NCBI RefSeq assembly: GCF_040869045.1
Contig: NW_027137038.1
Span: 1 to 64,000 of the forward strand
Source of the DNA: Eurosta solidaginis
Lineage: Eukaryota; Arthropoda; Insecta; Diptera; Tephritidae
Length of the DNA stretch: 64,000 nt
Reading direction: 5' to 3'
Shown here: positions 50,205-64,000 of the stretch, piece by piece
How positions within the stretch are numbered: the first letter of the stretch is position 1
How the letters are laid out: each line of letters starts with the position of its first letter
Notes under the pieces: generated by a model
The model's input: the letters and a program-made list of their open reading frames with translations, nothing else
The model's database searches: none
Told to the model about the DNA's origin: nothing
Translations under genes and position numbers: made by a program

Positions 50205-52529
50205 ATTCTAGAGTTAAATTGATAAATAACGTGTACGAATTTGTTTACCGCATTTGTTTTGGTTACTCGAGGTCTCCGTTCTCGTGTAGCCTACATATTG
50301 CGTTTTTTTTTTTAATTTGCTCACCGGGCTAAAGGTTAGCATGTTTAAAATACGTAAGTCGTTTTGTTCAACAAATTTGAGTAGATAACTCAGCAGGTGT
50401 TTGCATCAGAGCGACAATTTTTGAGATAGTTATTAAAACTGTTGAAAGGTTGTCAAACGTTGTTTCTCGTTGTATATCCTTTAATTCTAGAGTTAAATTG
50501 ATAAATAACGTGTACGAATTTGTTTAACCCATTTGTTTTGGTTACTCGACGTCTCCGTTCTCGTGTAGCCTACATATTGCGTTTTTTTTTTAATTTGCTT
50601 ACCGGGCTAAAGGTTAGCATTCTTAAAATACGTAGGTCGTTTTGTTCAACAAATTTTAGTAGATAACTCAGCAGTTGTTTGCATCAGAGCGACAACTTTT
50701 GAGATAGTTATTAAAACTATTTAAAGGTTGTCAAACGATGTTTCTCGTTGTATATCCTTTAATTCTAGAGTTAAATTGATAAATAACGTGTACGAATTTG
50801 TTTAACGCATTTGTTTTGGTTACTCGACGTCTCCGTTCTCGTGTAGCCTACATATTGCGTTTTTTTTTTAATTTGCTTACCGGGCTAAAGGTTAGCATGC
50901 TTAAAATACGTAAGTCGTTTTGTTCAACAAATTTGAGTAGATAACTCAGCAGTTGTTTCCATCAGAGCGACAATTTTTGAGATAGTTATTAAAACTGTTT
51001 AAAGGTTGTCAAACGTTGTTTCTCGTTGTATATCCTTTATTTCTAGAGTTAAATTGATAAATACCGTGTACGAATTTGTTTAACGCATTTGTTTTGGTTA
51101 CTCGACGTCTCCGTTCTCGTGTAGCCTACATATTGCGTTTTTTTTTAATATGCTTACCGGGCTAAAGGTTAGCATGCTTAAAATACGTAAGTCGTTTTGT
51201 TCAACAAATTTGAGTAGATAACTCAGCAGTTGTTTGCATCAGAGCGACAATTTTTGAGATAGTTATTAAAACTGTTTAAAGGTTGTCAAACGTTGTTTCT
51301 CGTTGTATATCCTTTAATTCTAGAGTTAAATTGATAAATAACGTGTACGAATTTGTTTAACGCATTTGTTTTGGTTACTCGACGTCTCCGTTCTCGTGTA
51401 GCCTACATATTGCGTTTTTTTTTTTAATTTGCTTACCGGGCTAAAGGATAGCATGCTTAAAATACGTAAGTCGTTTTGTTCAACAAATTTAAGTAGATAA
51501 CTCATCAGTTGTTTGCATCAGAGCGACAATTTTTGAGATAGTTATTAAAACTGTTTAAAGGTTGTCAAACGTTGTTTCTCGTTGTATATCCTTTAATTCT
51601 AATGTTAAATTGATAAATAACGTGTACGAATTTGTTTAACGCATTTGTTTTGGTTACTCGACGTCTCCGTTCTCGTGTAGCCTACATATTGCGTTTTTTT
51701 TAATTTGCTTACCGGGCTAAAGGTTAGCATGCTTAAAATACGTAAGTCGTTTTGTTCAACAAATTTGAGTAGATAACTCAGCAGTTGTTTCCATCAGAGC
51801 GACAATTTTTGAGATAGTTATTAAAACTGTTTAAAAGTTGTCAAACGTTGTTTCTCGTTGTATATCCTTTAATTCTAGAGTTAAATTGATAAATAACGTG
51901 TACGAATTTGTTTAACGCATTTGTTTTGGTTACTCGACGTCTCCGTTCTCGTGTAGCCTACATATTGCGTTTTTTTTTTTAATTTGCTTACCGGGCTAAA
52001 GGTTAGCATGCTTAAAATACGTAAGTCGTTTTGTTCAACAAATTTAAGTAGATAACTCATCAGTTGTTTGCATCAGAGCGACAATTTTTGAGATAGTTAT
52101 TAAAACTGTTTAAAGGTTGTCAAACGTTGTTTCTCGTTGTATATCCTTTAATTCTAGAGTTAAATTGATAAATAACGTGTACGAATTTGTTTAACGCATT
52201 TGTTTTGGTTACTCGACGTCTCCGTTCTCGTGTAGCCTACATATTGCGTTTTTTTTTTTAATTTGCTTACCGGGCTAAAGGTTAGCATGTTTAAAATACG
52301 TAAGTCGTTTTGTTCAACAAATTTGAGTATATAACTCAGCAGTTGTTTGCATCAGAGCGACAACTTTTGAGATAGTTACTAAAACTATTTAAAGGTTGTC
52401 AAACGATGTTTCTCGTTGTATATCCTTTAATTCTAGAGTTAAATTGATAAATAACGTGTACGAATTTGTTTAACGCATTTGTTTTGGTTACTCGACGTCT
52501 CCGTTCTCGTGTAGCCTACATATTGCGTT

Positions 52530-55500
52530 TTTTTTTTAATTTGCTTACCGGGCTAAAGGTTAGCATGCTTAAAATACGTAAGTCGTTTTGTTCAACAACT
52601 CAGCAGTTGTTTGCATCAGAGCGACAATTTTTGAGATAGTTATTAAAACTGTTTAAAAGTTGTCAAACGTTGTTTCTCGTTGTATAACCTTTAATTCTAG
52701 AGTTAAATTGATAAATAACGTGTACGGATTTTTTTAACGCATTTGTTTTGGTTACTCGACGTCTCCGTTCTCGTGTAGCCTACATATTGCGTTTTTTTTT
52801 TAATTTGCTTACCGGGCTAAAGGTTAGCATGCTTAAAATACGTAAGTCGTTTTGTTCAACAAATTTAAGTAGATAACTCATCAGTTGTTTGCATCAGAGC
52901 GACAATTTTTGAGATAGTTATTAAAACTGTTTAAAGGTTGTCAAACGTTGTTTCTCGTTGTATATCCTTTAATTCTAATGTTAAATTGATAAATAACGTG
53001 TACGAATTTGTTTAACGCATTTGTTTTGGTTACTCGACGTCTCCGTTCTCGTGTAGCCTACATATTGCGTTTTTTTTAATTTGCTTACCGGGCTAAAGGT
53101 TAGCATGCTTAAAATACGTAAGTCGTTTTGTTCAACAAATTTGAGTAGATAACTCAGCAGTTGTTTCCATCAGAGCGACAATTTTTGAGATAGTTATTAA
53201 AACTGTTTAAAGGTTGCCAAACGTTGTTTCTCGTTGTATATCCTTTAATTCTATAGTTAAATTGATAAATAACGTGTACGAATTTGTTTAACGCATTTGT
53301 TTTGGTTACTCGACATCTCCGTTCTCGTGTAGCCTACATATTGCGTGTTTTTTTTAATTTGCTTACCGGGCTAATGGTTAGCATGCTTAAAATACGTAAG
53401 TCGTTTTGTTCAACAAATTTAAGTAGATAACTCATCAGTTGTTTGCATCAGAGCGACAATTTTTGAGATAGTTATTAAAACTGTTTAAAGGTTGTCAAAC
53501 GTTGTTTCTCGTTGTATATCCTTTAATTCTAGAGTTAAATTGATAAATAACCTGTACGAATTTGTTTAACGCATTTGTTTTGGTTACTCGACGTCTCCGT
53601 TCTCGTGTAGCCTACATATTGCGTTTTTTTTTAATTTGCTTACCGGGCTAAAGGTTAGCATGTTTAAAATACGTAAGTCGTTTTGTTCAACAAATTTGAG
53701 TAGATAACTCAGCAGTTGTTTGCATCAGAGCGACAATTTTTGAGATAGTTATTAAAACTGTTTAAAGGTTGTCAAACGTTGTTTCTCGTTGTATATCTTT
53801 TAATTCTAGAGTTAAATTGATAAATAACGTGTACGAATTTGTTTAACGCATTTGTTTTGGTTACTCGACGTCTCCGTTCTCGTGTAGCCTACATATTGCG
53901 TTTTTTTTTTTTTTAATTTGCTTACCGGGCTAAAGGTTAGCATGCCTAAAATACGTAAGTCGTTTTGTTCAACAAATTTAAGTAGATAACTCATCAGTTG
54001 TTTGCATCAGAGTGACAATTTTTGAGATAGTTATTAAAACTGTTTAAAGGTTGTCAAACGTTGTTTCTCGTTGTATATCCTTTAATTCTAGAGTTAAATT
54101 GATAAATAACGTGTACGAATTTGTTTAACGCATTTGTTTTGGTTACTCGACGTCTCCGGTCTCGTGTAGCCTACATATTGCGTTTTTTTTTAATTTGCTT
54201 ACCGGGCTAAAGGTTAGCATGCTTAAAATACGTAAGTCGTTTTGTTCAACAAATTTGAGTAGATAACTCAGCAGTTGTTTGCATCAGAGCGACAATTTTT
54301 GAGATAGTTATTAAAACTGTTTAAAGGTTGTCAAACGTTGTTTCTCGTTGTATATCCTTTAATTCTAGAGTTAAATTGATAAATAACGTGTACGAATTTG
54401 TTTAACGCATTTGTTTTGGTTACTCGACGTCTCCGTTCTCGTGTAGCCTACATATTGCGCTTTTTTTTTTATTTGCTTACCGGGCTAAAGGTTAGCATGC
54501 TTAAAATACGTAAGTCGTTTTGTTCAACAAATTTAAGTAGATAACTCAACAGTTGTTTTCATCAGAGCGACAATTTTTGAGATAGTTATTAAAACTGTTT
54601 AAAGGTTGTCAAACGTTGTTTCTCGTTGTATATCCTTTAATTCTAGAGTTAAATTGATAAATAACGTGTACGAATTTGTTTAACGCATTTCTTTTGGTTA
54701 CTCGACGTCTCCGTTCTCGTGTAGCCTACATATTAAGTTTTTTTTTTAATTTGCTTACCGGGCTAAAGGTTAGCATGTTTAAAATACGTAAGTCGTTTTG
54801 TTCAATAAATTTGAGTAGATAACTCAGCAGTTGTTTGCATCAGAGCGACAATTTTTGAGATAGTTATTAAAACTGTTTAAAGGTTGTCAAACGTTGTTTC
54901 TCGTTGTATATCCTTTAATTCTAGAGTTAAATTGATAAATAACGTGTACGAATTTGTTTAGCCCATTTGTTTTGGTTACTCGACGTCTCCGTTCTCGCGT
55001 AGCCTACATATTGCGTTTTTTTTTAATTTGCTTACCGGGCTAAAGGTTAGCATGCTTAAAATACGTAAGTCGTTTTGTTCAACAAATTTGAGTAGATAAC
55101 TCAGCAGTTGTTTGCATCAGAGCGACAACTTTTGAGATAGTTATTAAAACTATTTAAAGGTTGTCAAACGATGTTTCTCGTTGTATATCCTTTAATTCCA
55201 GAGTTAAATTGATAAATAACGTGTACGAATTTGTTTAACGCATTTGTTTTGGTTACTCGACGTCTCCGTTCTCGTGTAGCCTATATATTGCGTTTTTTTT
55301 TTAATTTGCTTACCGGGCTAAAGGTTAGCATGCTTAAAATACGTAAGTCGTTTTGTTCAACAAATTTAAGTAGATAACTCATCAGTTGTTTGCATCAGAG
55401 CGACAATTTTTGAGATAGTTATTAAAACTGTTTAAAGGTTGTCAAACGTTGTTTCTCGTTGTATATCCTTTAATTCTAGAGTTAAATTGATAAATAACGT

Positions 55501-58500
55501 GTACGAATTTGTTTAACGCATTTGTTTTGGTTACTCGACGTCTCCGTTCTCGTGTAGCCTACATATTGCGTTTTTTATTTAATTTGCTTACCGGGCTAAA
55601 GGTTAGCATGCTTAAAATACGTAAGTCGTTTTGTTCAACAAATTTAAGTAGATAACTCATCAGTTGTTTGCATCAGAGCGACAATTTTTGAGATAGTTAT
55701 TAAAACTGTTTAAAGGTTGTCAAACGTTGTTTCTCGTTGTATATCCTTTAATTCTAGAGTTAAATTGATAAATAACGTGTACGAATTTGTTTAACGCATT
55801 TGTTTTGGTTACTCGGCGTCTCCGTTCTCGTGTAGCCTACATATTGCGTTTTTTTTTTTAATTTGCTTACCGGGCTAAAGGTTAGCATGCTTAAAATACG
55901 TAAGTCGTTTTGTTCAACAACTCAGCAGTTGTTTGCATCAGAGCGACAATTTTTGAGATAGTTATTAAAACTGTTTAAAAGTTGTCAAACGTTGTTTCTC
56001 GTTGTATATCCTTTAATTCTAGAGTTAAATTGATAAATAACGTGTACGGATTTTTAACGCATTTGTTTTGGTTACTCGACGTCTCCGTTCTCGTGTAGCC
56101 TACATATTGCGTTTTTTTTTTAATTTGCTTACCGGGCTAAAGGTTAGCATGCTTAAAATACGTAAGTCGTTTTGTTCAACAAATTTAAGTAGATAACTCA
56201 TCAGTTGTTTGCATCAGAGCGACAATTTTTGAGATAGTTATTAAAACTGTTTAAAGGTTGTCAAACGTTGTTTCTCGTTGTATATCCTTTAATTCTAATG
56301 TTAAATTGATAAATAACGTGTACGAATTTGTTTAACGCATTTGTTTTGGTTACTCGACGTCTCCGTTCTCGTGTAGCCTACATATTGCGTTTTTTTTAAT
56401 TTGCTTACCGGGCTAAAGGTTAGCATGCTTAAAATACGTAAGTCGTTTTGTTCAACAAATTTGAGTAGATAACTCAGCAGTTGTTTCCATCAGAGCGACA
56501 ATTTTTGAGATAGTTATTAAAACTGTTTAAAGGTTGTCAAACGTTGTTTCTCGTTGTATATCCTTTAATTCTATAGTTAAATTGATAAATAACGTGTACG
56601 AATTTGTTTAACGCATTTGTTTTGGTTACTCGACATCTCCGTTCTCGTGTAGCCTACATATTGCGTTTTTTTTTTAATTTGCTTACCGGGCTAATGGTTA
56701 GCATGCTTAAAATACGTAAGTCGTTTTGTTCAACAAATTTAAGTAGATAAGTCATCAGTTGTTTGCATCAGAGCGACAATTTTTGAGATAGTTATTAAAA
56801 CTGTTTAAAGGTTGTCAAACGTTGTTTCTCGTTGTATATCCTTTAATTCTAGAGTTAAATTGATAAATAACCTGTACGAATTTGTTTAACGCATTTGTTT
56901 TGGTTACTCGACGTCTCCGTTCTCGTGTAGCCTACATATTGCGTTTTTTTTAAATTTGCTTACCGGGCTAAAGGTTAGCATGTTTAAAATACGTAAGTCG
57001 TTTTGTTCAACAAATTTGAGTAGATAACTCAGCAGTTGTTTGCATCAGAGCGACAATTTTTGAGATAGTTATTAAAACTGTTTAAAGGTTGTCAAACGTT
57101 GTTTCTCGTTGTATATCTTTTAATTCTAGAGTTAAATTGATAAATAACGTGTACGAATTTGTTTAACGCATTTGTTTTGGTTACTCGACGTCTCCGTTCT
57201 CGTGTAGCCTACATATTGCGTTTTTTTTTTTTAATTTGCTTACCGGGCTAAAGGTTAGCATGCCTAAAATACGTAAGTCGTTTTGTTCAATAAATTTAAG
57301 TAGATAACTCATCAGTTGTTTGCATCAGAGCGACAATTTTTGAGATAGTTATTAAAACTGTTTAAAGGTTGTCAAACGTTGTTTCTCGTTGTATATCCTT
57401 TAATTCTAGAGTTAAATTGATAAATAACGTGTACGAATTTGTTTAACGCATTTGTTTTGGTTACTCGACGTCTCCGGTCTCGTGTAGCCTACATATTGCG
57501 TTTTTTTTTTTAATTTTCTTACCGGGCTAAAGGTTAGCATGCTTAAAATACGTAAGTCGTTTTGCTCAACAAATTTGAGTAGATAACTCAGCAGTTGTTT
57601 GCATCAGAGCGACAATTTTTGAGATAGTTATTAAAACTGTTTAAAGGTTGTCAAACGTTGTTTCTCGTTGTATATCCTTTAATTCTAGAGTTAAATTGAT
57701 AAATAACGTGTACGAATTTGTTTAACGCATTTGTTTTGGTTACTCGACGTCTCCGTTCTCGTGTAGCCTACATATTGCGTTTTTTATTTAATTTGCTTAC
57801 CGGGCTAAAGGTTAGCATGCTTAAAATACGTAAGTCGTTTTGTTCAACAAATTTAAGTAGATAACTCATCAGTTGTTTGCATCAGAGCGACAATTTTTGA
57901 GATAGTTATTAAAACTGTTTAAAGGTTGTCAAACGTTGTTTCTCGTTGTATATCCTTTAATTCTAGAGTTAAATTGATAAATAACGTGTACGAATTTGTT
58001 TAACGCATTTGTTTTGGTTACTCGACGTCTCCGTTCTCATGTAGCCTACATATTGCGTTTTTTATTTAATTTGCTTACCGGGCTAAAGGTTAGCATGCTT
58101 AAAATACGTAAGTCGTTTTGTTCAATAAATTTGAGTAGATAACTCAGCAGTTGTTTGCATCAGAGCGACAATTTTTGAGATAGTTATTAAAACTGTTTAA
58201 AGGTTGTCAAACGTTGTTTCTCGTTGTATATCCTTTAATTCTAGAGTTAAATTGATAAATAACGTGTACGAATTTGTTTAACCCATTTGTTTTGGTTACT
58301 CGACGTCTCCATTCTCGTGTAGCCTACATATTGCGTTTTTTTTTAATTTGCTTACCGGGCTAAAGGTTAGCATGCTTAAAATACGTAAGTCGTTTTGTTC
58401 AACAAATTTGAGTAGATAACTCAGCAGTTGTTTGCATCAGAGCGACAACTTTTGAGATAGTTATTAAAACTATTTAAAGGTTGTCAAACGATGTTTCTCG

Positions 58501-59170
58501 TTGTATATCCTTTAATTCTAGAGTTAAATTGATAAATAACGTGTACGAATTTGTTTAACGCATTTGTTTTGGTTACTCGACGTCTCCGTTCTCGTGTAGC
58601 CTATATATTGTGTTTTTTTTTTAATTTGCTTACCGGGCTAAAGGTTAGCATGCTTAAAATACGTAAGTCGTTTTGTTCAACAAATTTAAGTAGATAACTC
58701 ATCAGTTGTTTGCATCAGAGCGACAATTTTTGAGATAGTTATTAAAACTGTTTAAAGGTTGTCAAACGTTGTTTCTCGTTGTATATCCTTTAATTCTAGA
58801 GTTAAATTGATAAATAACGTGTACGAATTTGTTTAACGCATTTGTTTTGGTTACTCGACGTCTCCGTTCTCGTGTAGCCTACATATTGCGTTTTTTATTT
58901 AATTTGCTTACCGGGCTAAAGGTTAGCATGCTTAAAATACGTAAGTCGTTTTGTTCAACAAATTTAAGTAGATAACTCATCAGTTGTTTGCATCAGAGCG
59001 ACAATTTTTGAGATAGTTATTAAAACTGTTTAAAGGTTGTCAAACGTTGTTTCTCGTTGTATATCCTTTAATTCTAGAGTTAAATTGATAAATAACGTGT
59101 ACGAATTTGTTTAACGCATTTGTTTTGGTTACTCGACGTCTCCGTTCTCGTGTAGCCTACATATTGCGTT
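52530..59170 (-). repeat. Head-to-tail 3320-bp (12-monomer) tandem duplication
   Basis: Marks recur 3318-3325 bp apart: the 14-base deletion TTCAACAACTCAGC (52589, 55914), CTCGACATCTCC, TAACCTGTACG, CATGCCTAAAATAC (53941, 57259), CTATATATTG (55281, 58601) and the T-run interruption TTTTTTATTTAA (55571, 58891). One monomer near 54460-54740 does not match its partner, so there was later exchange. Confidence 0.8.
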
Positions 59171-62100
59171 TTTTTTTTAATTTGCTTACCGGGCTAAAGG
59201 TTAGCATGTTTAAAATACGTAAGTCGTTTTGTTCAATAAATTTGAGTAGATAACTCAGCAGTTGTTTGCATCAGAGCGACAATTTTTGAGATAGTTATTA
59301 AAACTGTTCAAAGGTTGTCAAACGTTGTTTCTCCTTGTATATCCTTTAATTCTAGAGTTAAATTGATAAATAACGTGTACGAATTTGTTTAACCCATTTG
59401 TTTTGGTTACTCGACGTCTCCGTTCTCGTGTAGCCTACATATTGCGTTTTTTATTAATTTGCTTACCGGGCTAAAGGTTAGCATGCTTAAAATACGTAAG
59501 TCGTTTTGTTCAACAAATTTGAGTAGATAACTCAGCAGTTGTTTGCATCAGAGCGACAACTTTTGAGATAGTTATTAAAACTATTTAAAGGTTGTCAAAC
59601 GATGTTTCTCGTTGTATATCCTTTAATTCTAGAGGTAAATTGATAAATAACGTGTACGAATTTGTTTAACGCATTTGTTTTGGTTACTCGACGTCTCCGT
59701 TCTCGTGTAGCCTACATATTGCGTTTTTTTTTTTTTAATTTGCTTACCGGGCTAAAGGTTAGCATGCTTAAAATACGTAAGTCGTTTTGTTCAACAAATT
59801 TGAGTAGATAACTCAGCAGTTGTTTCCATCAGAGCGACAATTTTTGAGATAGTTATTAAAACTGTTTAAAGGTTGTCAAACGTTGTTTCTCGTTGTATAT
59901 CCTTTATTTCTAGAGTTAAATTGATAAATACCGTGTACGAATTTGTTTAACGCATTTGTTTTGGTTACTCGACGTCTCCGTTCTCGTGTAGCCTACATAT
60001 TGCGTTTTTTTTTTAATTTGCTTACCGGGCTAAAGGTTAGCATGCTTAAAATACGTAAGTCGTTTTGTTCAACAAATTTGAGTAGATAACTCAGCAGTTG
60101 TTTGCATCAGAGCGACAATTTTTGAGATAGTTATTAAAACTGTTTAAAGGTTGTCAAACGTTGTTTCTCGTTGTATATCCTTTAGTTCTAGAGTTAAATT
60201 GATAAATAACGTGTACGAATTTATTTAACGCATTTGTTTTGGTTACTCGACGTCTCCTTTCTCGTGTAGCCTACATATTGCGTTTTTTTTTTAATTTGCT
60301 TACCGGGCTAAAGGTTAGCATGCTTAAAATACGTAAGTCGTTTTGTTCAACATATTTAAGTAGATAACTCATCAGTTGTTTGCATCAGAGCGACAATTTT
60401 TGAGATAGTTATTAAAACTGTTTAAAGGTTGTCAAACGTTGTTTCTCGTTGTATATCCTTTAATTCTAATGTTAAATTGATAAATAACGTGTACGAATTT
60501 GTTTAACGCATTTGTTTTGGTTACTCGACGTCTCCGTTCTCGTGTAGCCTACATATTGCGTTTTTTTTAATTTGCTTACCGGGCTAAAGGTTAGCATGCT
60601 TAAAATACGTAAGTCGTTTTGTTCAACAAATTTGAGTAGATAACTCAGCAGTTGTTTCCATCAGAGCGACAATTTTTGAGATAGTTATTAAAACTGTTTA
60701 AAGGTTGTCAAACGTTGTTTCTCGTTGTATATCCTTTAATTCTAGAGTTAAATTGATAAATAACGTGTACGAATTTGTCTAACGCATTTGTTTTGGTTAC
60801 TCGACGTCTCCGTTCTCGTGTAGCCTACATATTGCGTTTTTTTTTTAATTTGCTTACCGGGCTAAAGGTTAGCATGCTTAAAATACGTAAGTCGTTTTGT
60901 TCAACAAATTTAAGTAGATAACTTATCAGTTGTTTGCATCAGAGCGACAATTTTTGAGATAGTTATTAAAACTGTTTAAAGGTTGTCAAACGTTGTTTCT
61001 CGTTGTATATCTTTTAATTCTAGAGTTAAATTGATAAATAACGTGTACGAATTTGTTTAACGCATTTGTTTTGGTTAGTCGACGTCTCCGTTCTCGTGTA
61101 GCCTACATATTGCGTTTTTTTTTTAATTTGCTTACCGGGCTAAAGGTTAGCATGTTTAAAATACGTAAGTCGTTTTGTTCAACAAATTTGAGTAGATAAC
61201 TCAGCAGTTGTTTTCATCAGAGCGACAATTTCTGAGATAGTTATTAAAACTGTTTAAAGGTTGTCAAACGTTGTTTCTCGTTGTATATCCTTTAATTCTA
61301 GAGTTAAATTGATAAATAACGTGTACGAATTTGTTTAACGCATTTGTTTTGGTTACTCGACGTCTCCGTTCTCGTGTAGCCTACATATTGCGTTTTTTTT
61401 TTAATTTGCTTACCGGGCTAAAGGTTAGCATGTTTAAAATACGTAAGTCGTTTTGTTCAATAAATTTGAGTAGATAACTCAGCAGTTGTTTGCATCAGAG
61501 CGACAATTTTTGAGATAGTTATTAAAACTGTTTAAAGGTTGTCAAACGTTGTTTCTCGTTGTATATCCTTTAATTCTAGAGTTAAATTGATAAATAACGT
61601 ACACGAATTTGTTTAACGCATTTGTTTTGGTTACTCGACGTCTCCGTTCTCGTGTAGCCTACATATTGCGTTTTTTTTTAATTTGCTTACCGGGCTAAAG
61701 GTTAGCATGTTTAAAATACGTAAGTCGTTTTGTTCAACAAATTTGAGTAGATAACTCAGCAGTTGTTTTCATCAGAGCGACAATTTCTGAGATAGTTATT
61801 AAAACTGTTTAAAGGTTGTCAAACGTTGTTTCTCGTTGTATATCCTTTAATTCTAGAGTTAAATTGATAAATAACGTGTACGAATTTGTTTAACGCATTT
61901 GTTTTGGTTACTCGACGTCTCCGTTCTCGTGTAGCCTACATATTGCGTTTTTTATTAATTTGCTTACCGGGCTAAAGGTTAGCATGCTTAAAATACGTAA
62001 GTCGTTTTGTTCAACAAATTTGAGTAGATAACTCAGCAGTTGTTTGCATCAGAGCGACAACTTTTGAGATAGTTATTAAAACTATTTAAAGGTTGTCAAA

Positions 62101-64000
62101 CGATGTTTCTCGTTGTATATCCTTTAATTCTAGAGTTAAATTGATAAATAACGTGTACGAATTTGTTTAACGCATTTGTTTTGGTTACTCGACGTCTCCG
62201 TTCTCGTGTAGCCTACATATTGCGTTTTTTTTTTTAATTTGCTTACCGGGCTAAAGGTTAGCATGCTTAAAATACGTAAGTCGTTTTGTTCAACAAATTT
62301 GAGTAGATAACTCAGCAGTTGTTTCAATCAGAGCGACAATTTTTGAGATAGTTATTAAAACTGTTTAAAGGTTGTCAAACGTTGTTTCTCGTTGTATATC
62401 CTTTATTTCTAGAGTTAAATTGATAAATACCGTGTACGAATTTGTTTAACGCATTTGTTTTGGTTACTCGACGTCTCCGTTCTCGTGCAGCCTACATATT
62501 GCGTTTTTTTTTAATTTGCTTACCGGGCTAAAGGTTAGCATGCTTAAAATACGTAAGTCGTTTTGTTCAACAAATTTGAGTAGATAACTCAGCAGTTGTT
62601 TGCATCAGAGCGACAATTTTTGAGATAGTTATTAAAACTGTTTAAAGGTTGTCAAACGTTGTTTCTCGTTGTATATCCTTTAATTCTAGAGTTAAATTGA
62701 TAAATAACGTGTACGAATTTGTTTAACGCTTTTGTTTTGGTTACTCGACGTCTCCGTTCTCGTGTAGCCTACATATTGCGTTTTTTTTTTAATTTGCTTA
62801 CCGGGCTAAAGGTTAGAATGCTTAAAATACGTAAGTCGTTTTGTTCAACAAATTTAAGTAGATAACTCATCAGTTGTTTGCATCAGAGCGACAATTTCTG
62901 AGATAGTTATTAAAACTGTTTAAAGGTTGTCAAACGTTGTTTCTCGTTGTATATCCTTTAATTCTAGAATTAAATTGATAAATAACGTGTAAGAATTTGT
63001 TTAACGCATTTGTTTTGGTTACTCGACGTCTCCTTTCTCGTGTAGCCTACATATTGCGTTTTTTTTTTTAATTTGCTTACCGGGCTAAAGGTTAGCATGC
63101 TTAAAATACGTAAGTCGTTTTGTTCAACAAATTTAAGTAGATAACTCATCAGTTGTTTGCATCAGAGCGACAATTTTTGAGATAGTTATTAAAACTGTTT
63201 AAAGGTTGTCAAACGTTGTTTCTCGTTGTATATCCTTTAATTCTAATGTTAAATTGATAAATAACGTGTACGAATTTGTTTAACGCATTTGTTTTGGTTA
63301 CTCGACGTCTCCTTTCTCGTGTAGCCTACATATTGCGTTTTTTTTTTTAATTTGCTTACCGGGCTAAAGGTTAGCATGCTTAAAATACGTAAGTCGTTTT
63401 GTTCAACAAATTTGAGTAGATAACTCAGCAGTTGTTTGCATCAGAGCGACAACTTTTGAGATAGTTATTAAAACTATTTAAAGGTTGTCAAACAATGTTT
63501 CTCGTTGTATATCCTTTTATTCTAGAGTTAAATTGATAAATAACGTGTACGAATTTGTTTAACCCATTTGTTTTGGTTACTCGACGGCTCCGTTCTCGTG
63601 TAGCCTACATATTGCGTTTTTTTTTAATTTGCTTACCGGGCTAAAAGTTAGCATGCTTAAAATACGTAAGTCGTTTTGTTCAACAAATTTGAGTAGATAA
63701 CTCAGCAGTTGTTTGCATCAGAGCGACAATTTTTGAGATAGTTATTAAAACTCTTTAAAGGTTGTCAAACGATGTTTCTCGTTGTATATCCTTTATTTCT
63801 AGAGTTAAATTGATAAATAACGTGTACGAATTTGTTTAACGCATTTGTTTTGGTTACTCGACGTCTCCGTTCTCGTGTAGCCTACACATTGCGTTTTTTT
63901 TTTAATTTGCTTACCGGGCTAAAGGTTAGCATGCTTAAAATACGTAAGTCGTTTTGTTCAACAAATTTAAGTAGATAACTCATCAGTTGTTTGCATCAGA

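Larger units (their letters stand above)
26728..64000 (-). repeat. ~278-bp satellite array, inverted arm, main block (about 134 monomers)
   Basis: Same satellite as 9012-15920 on the opposite strand, continuing past the window end. Monomers carry TTTGAG...CTCAG or TTTAAG...CTCAT subtype marks and T-runs of variable length. Private variants mark higher-order structure: CCGGTCCCATGTACCGGG deletion monomers, CTCAACGTCTCC, CCGATCTCG, AGTAGACAAC, a 14-base deletion (near 52589 and 55914) and a 22-base deletion (29101 and 34811). No gene or unrelated insertion is seen in this block. Confidence 0.97.

Noticed and set aside
9012..64000. CRISPR-like array
   Set aside because: The repeats are ~278 bp, contiguous and without unique spacers; this is a eukaryotic satellite.
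26728..64000. CENP-B box in the satellite
   Set aside because: The monomer has CCGGG but not the TTCG-A-CGGG spacing of the box.

Overview
The window looks like a piece of dipteran, probably tephritid fruit-fly, heterochromatin. Three things point that way: an insect-type BEL/Pao retrotransposon, a DINE-1/Helentron-type element with a GTCC microsatellite, and tens of kilobases of AT-rich satellite. The species assignment is inference from the style of the repeats. I see no intact host gene, rRNA, tRNA or CRISPR.

Layout. 1-1245 is a low-information flank with a weak degenerate coding trace, a 69-bp in-frame duplication and a 43-bp hairpin-bearing duplication. 1246-9011, minus strand, is a BEL/Pao LTR retrotransposon: LTR 8380-9011, primer-binding site just left of it, a 1.9-kb leader containing about ten degenerate hairpin repeats, then gag-protease-reverse transcriptase (6496 to 3905) and the rest of RT-RNase H-integrase (3867 to 1246). 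The two coding parts are one polyprotein of about 1749 codons, broken by one extra base in a homopolymer at 3958-3962. No 3' LTR is visible in the window.

9012-18484 and 26728-64000 are one ~278-bp satellite, about 46.7 kb in all. The first 6.9 kb runs in one orientation (24 complete monomers plus a partial one). At 15920/15921 the array flips and the rest runs in the opposite orientation. Two linked monomer subtypes and several private variants reveal higher-order units: a 1631-bp six-monomer unit, and segmental copies offset by 3320, 5239, 5514 and 5710 bp. This is the signature of repeated unequal exchange or local amplification.

18485-26727 is an 8.2-kb Helentron-associated (DINE-1-like) non-autonomous element sitting in the T-tract of a satellite monomer. 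It has 12-bp subterminal inverted repeats, a (GTCC)5 tract, two diverged 5' modules, a core of about 53 tandem copies of a 128-130 bp repeat, and a 3' stem-loop. It is a satellite array carried inside a transposon, itself nested in another satellite.

The retrotransposon domains (capsid, protease, RT/RNase H, integrase) would normally work together to copy and reinsert the element. This copy looks inactive as read because of the frameshift and the missing 3' LTR. The most unusual parts are the nested satellite-in-transposon-in-satellite structure, the inversion junction, and the hairpin repeats in the retrotransposon leader.
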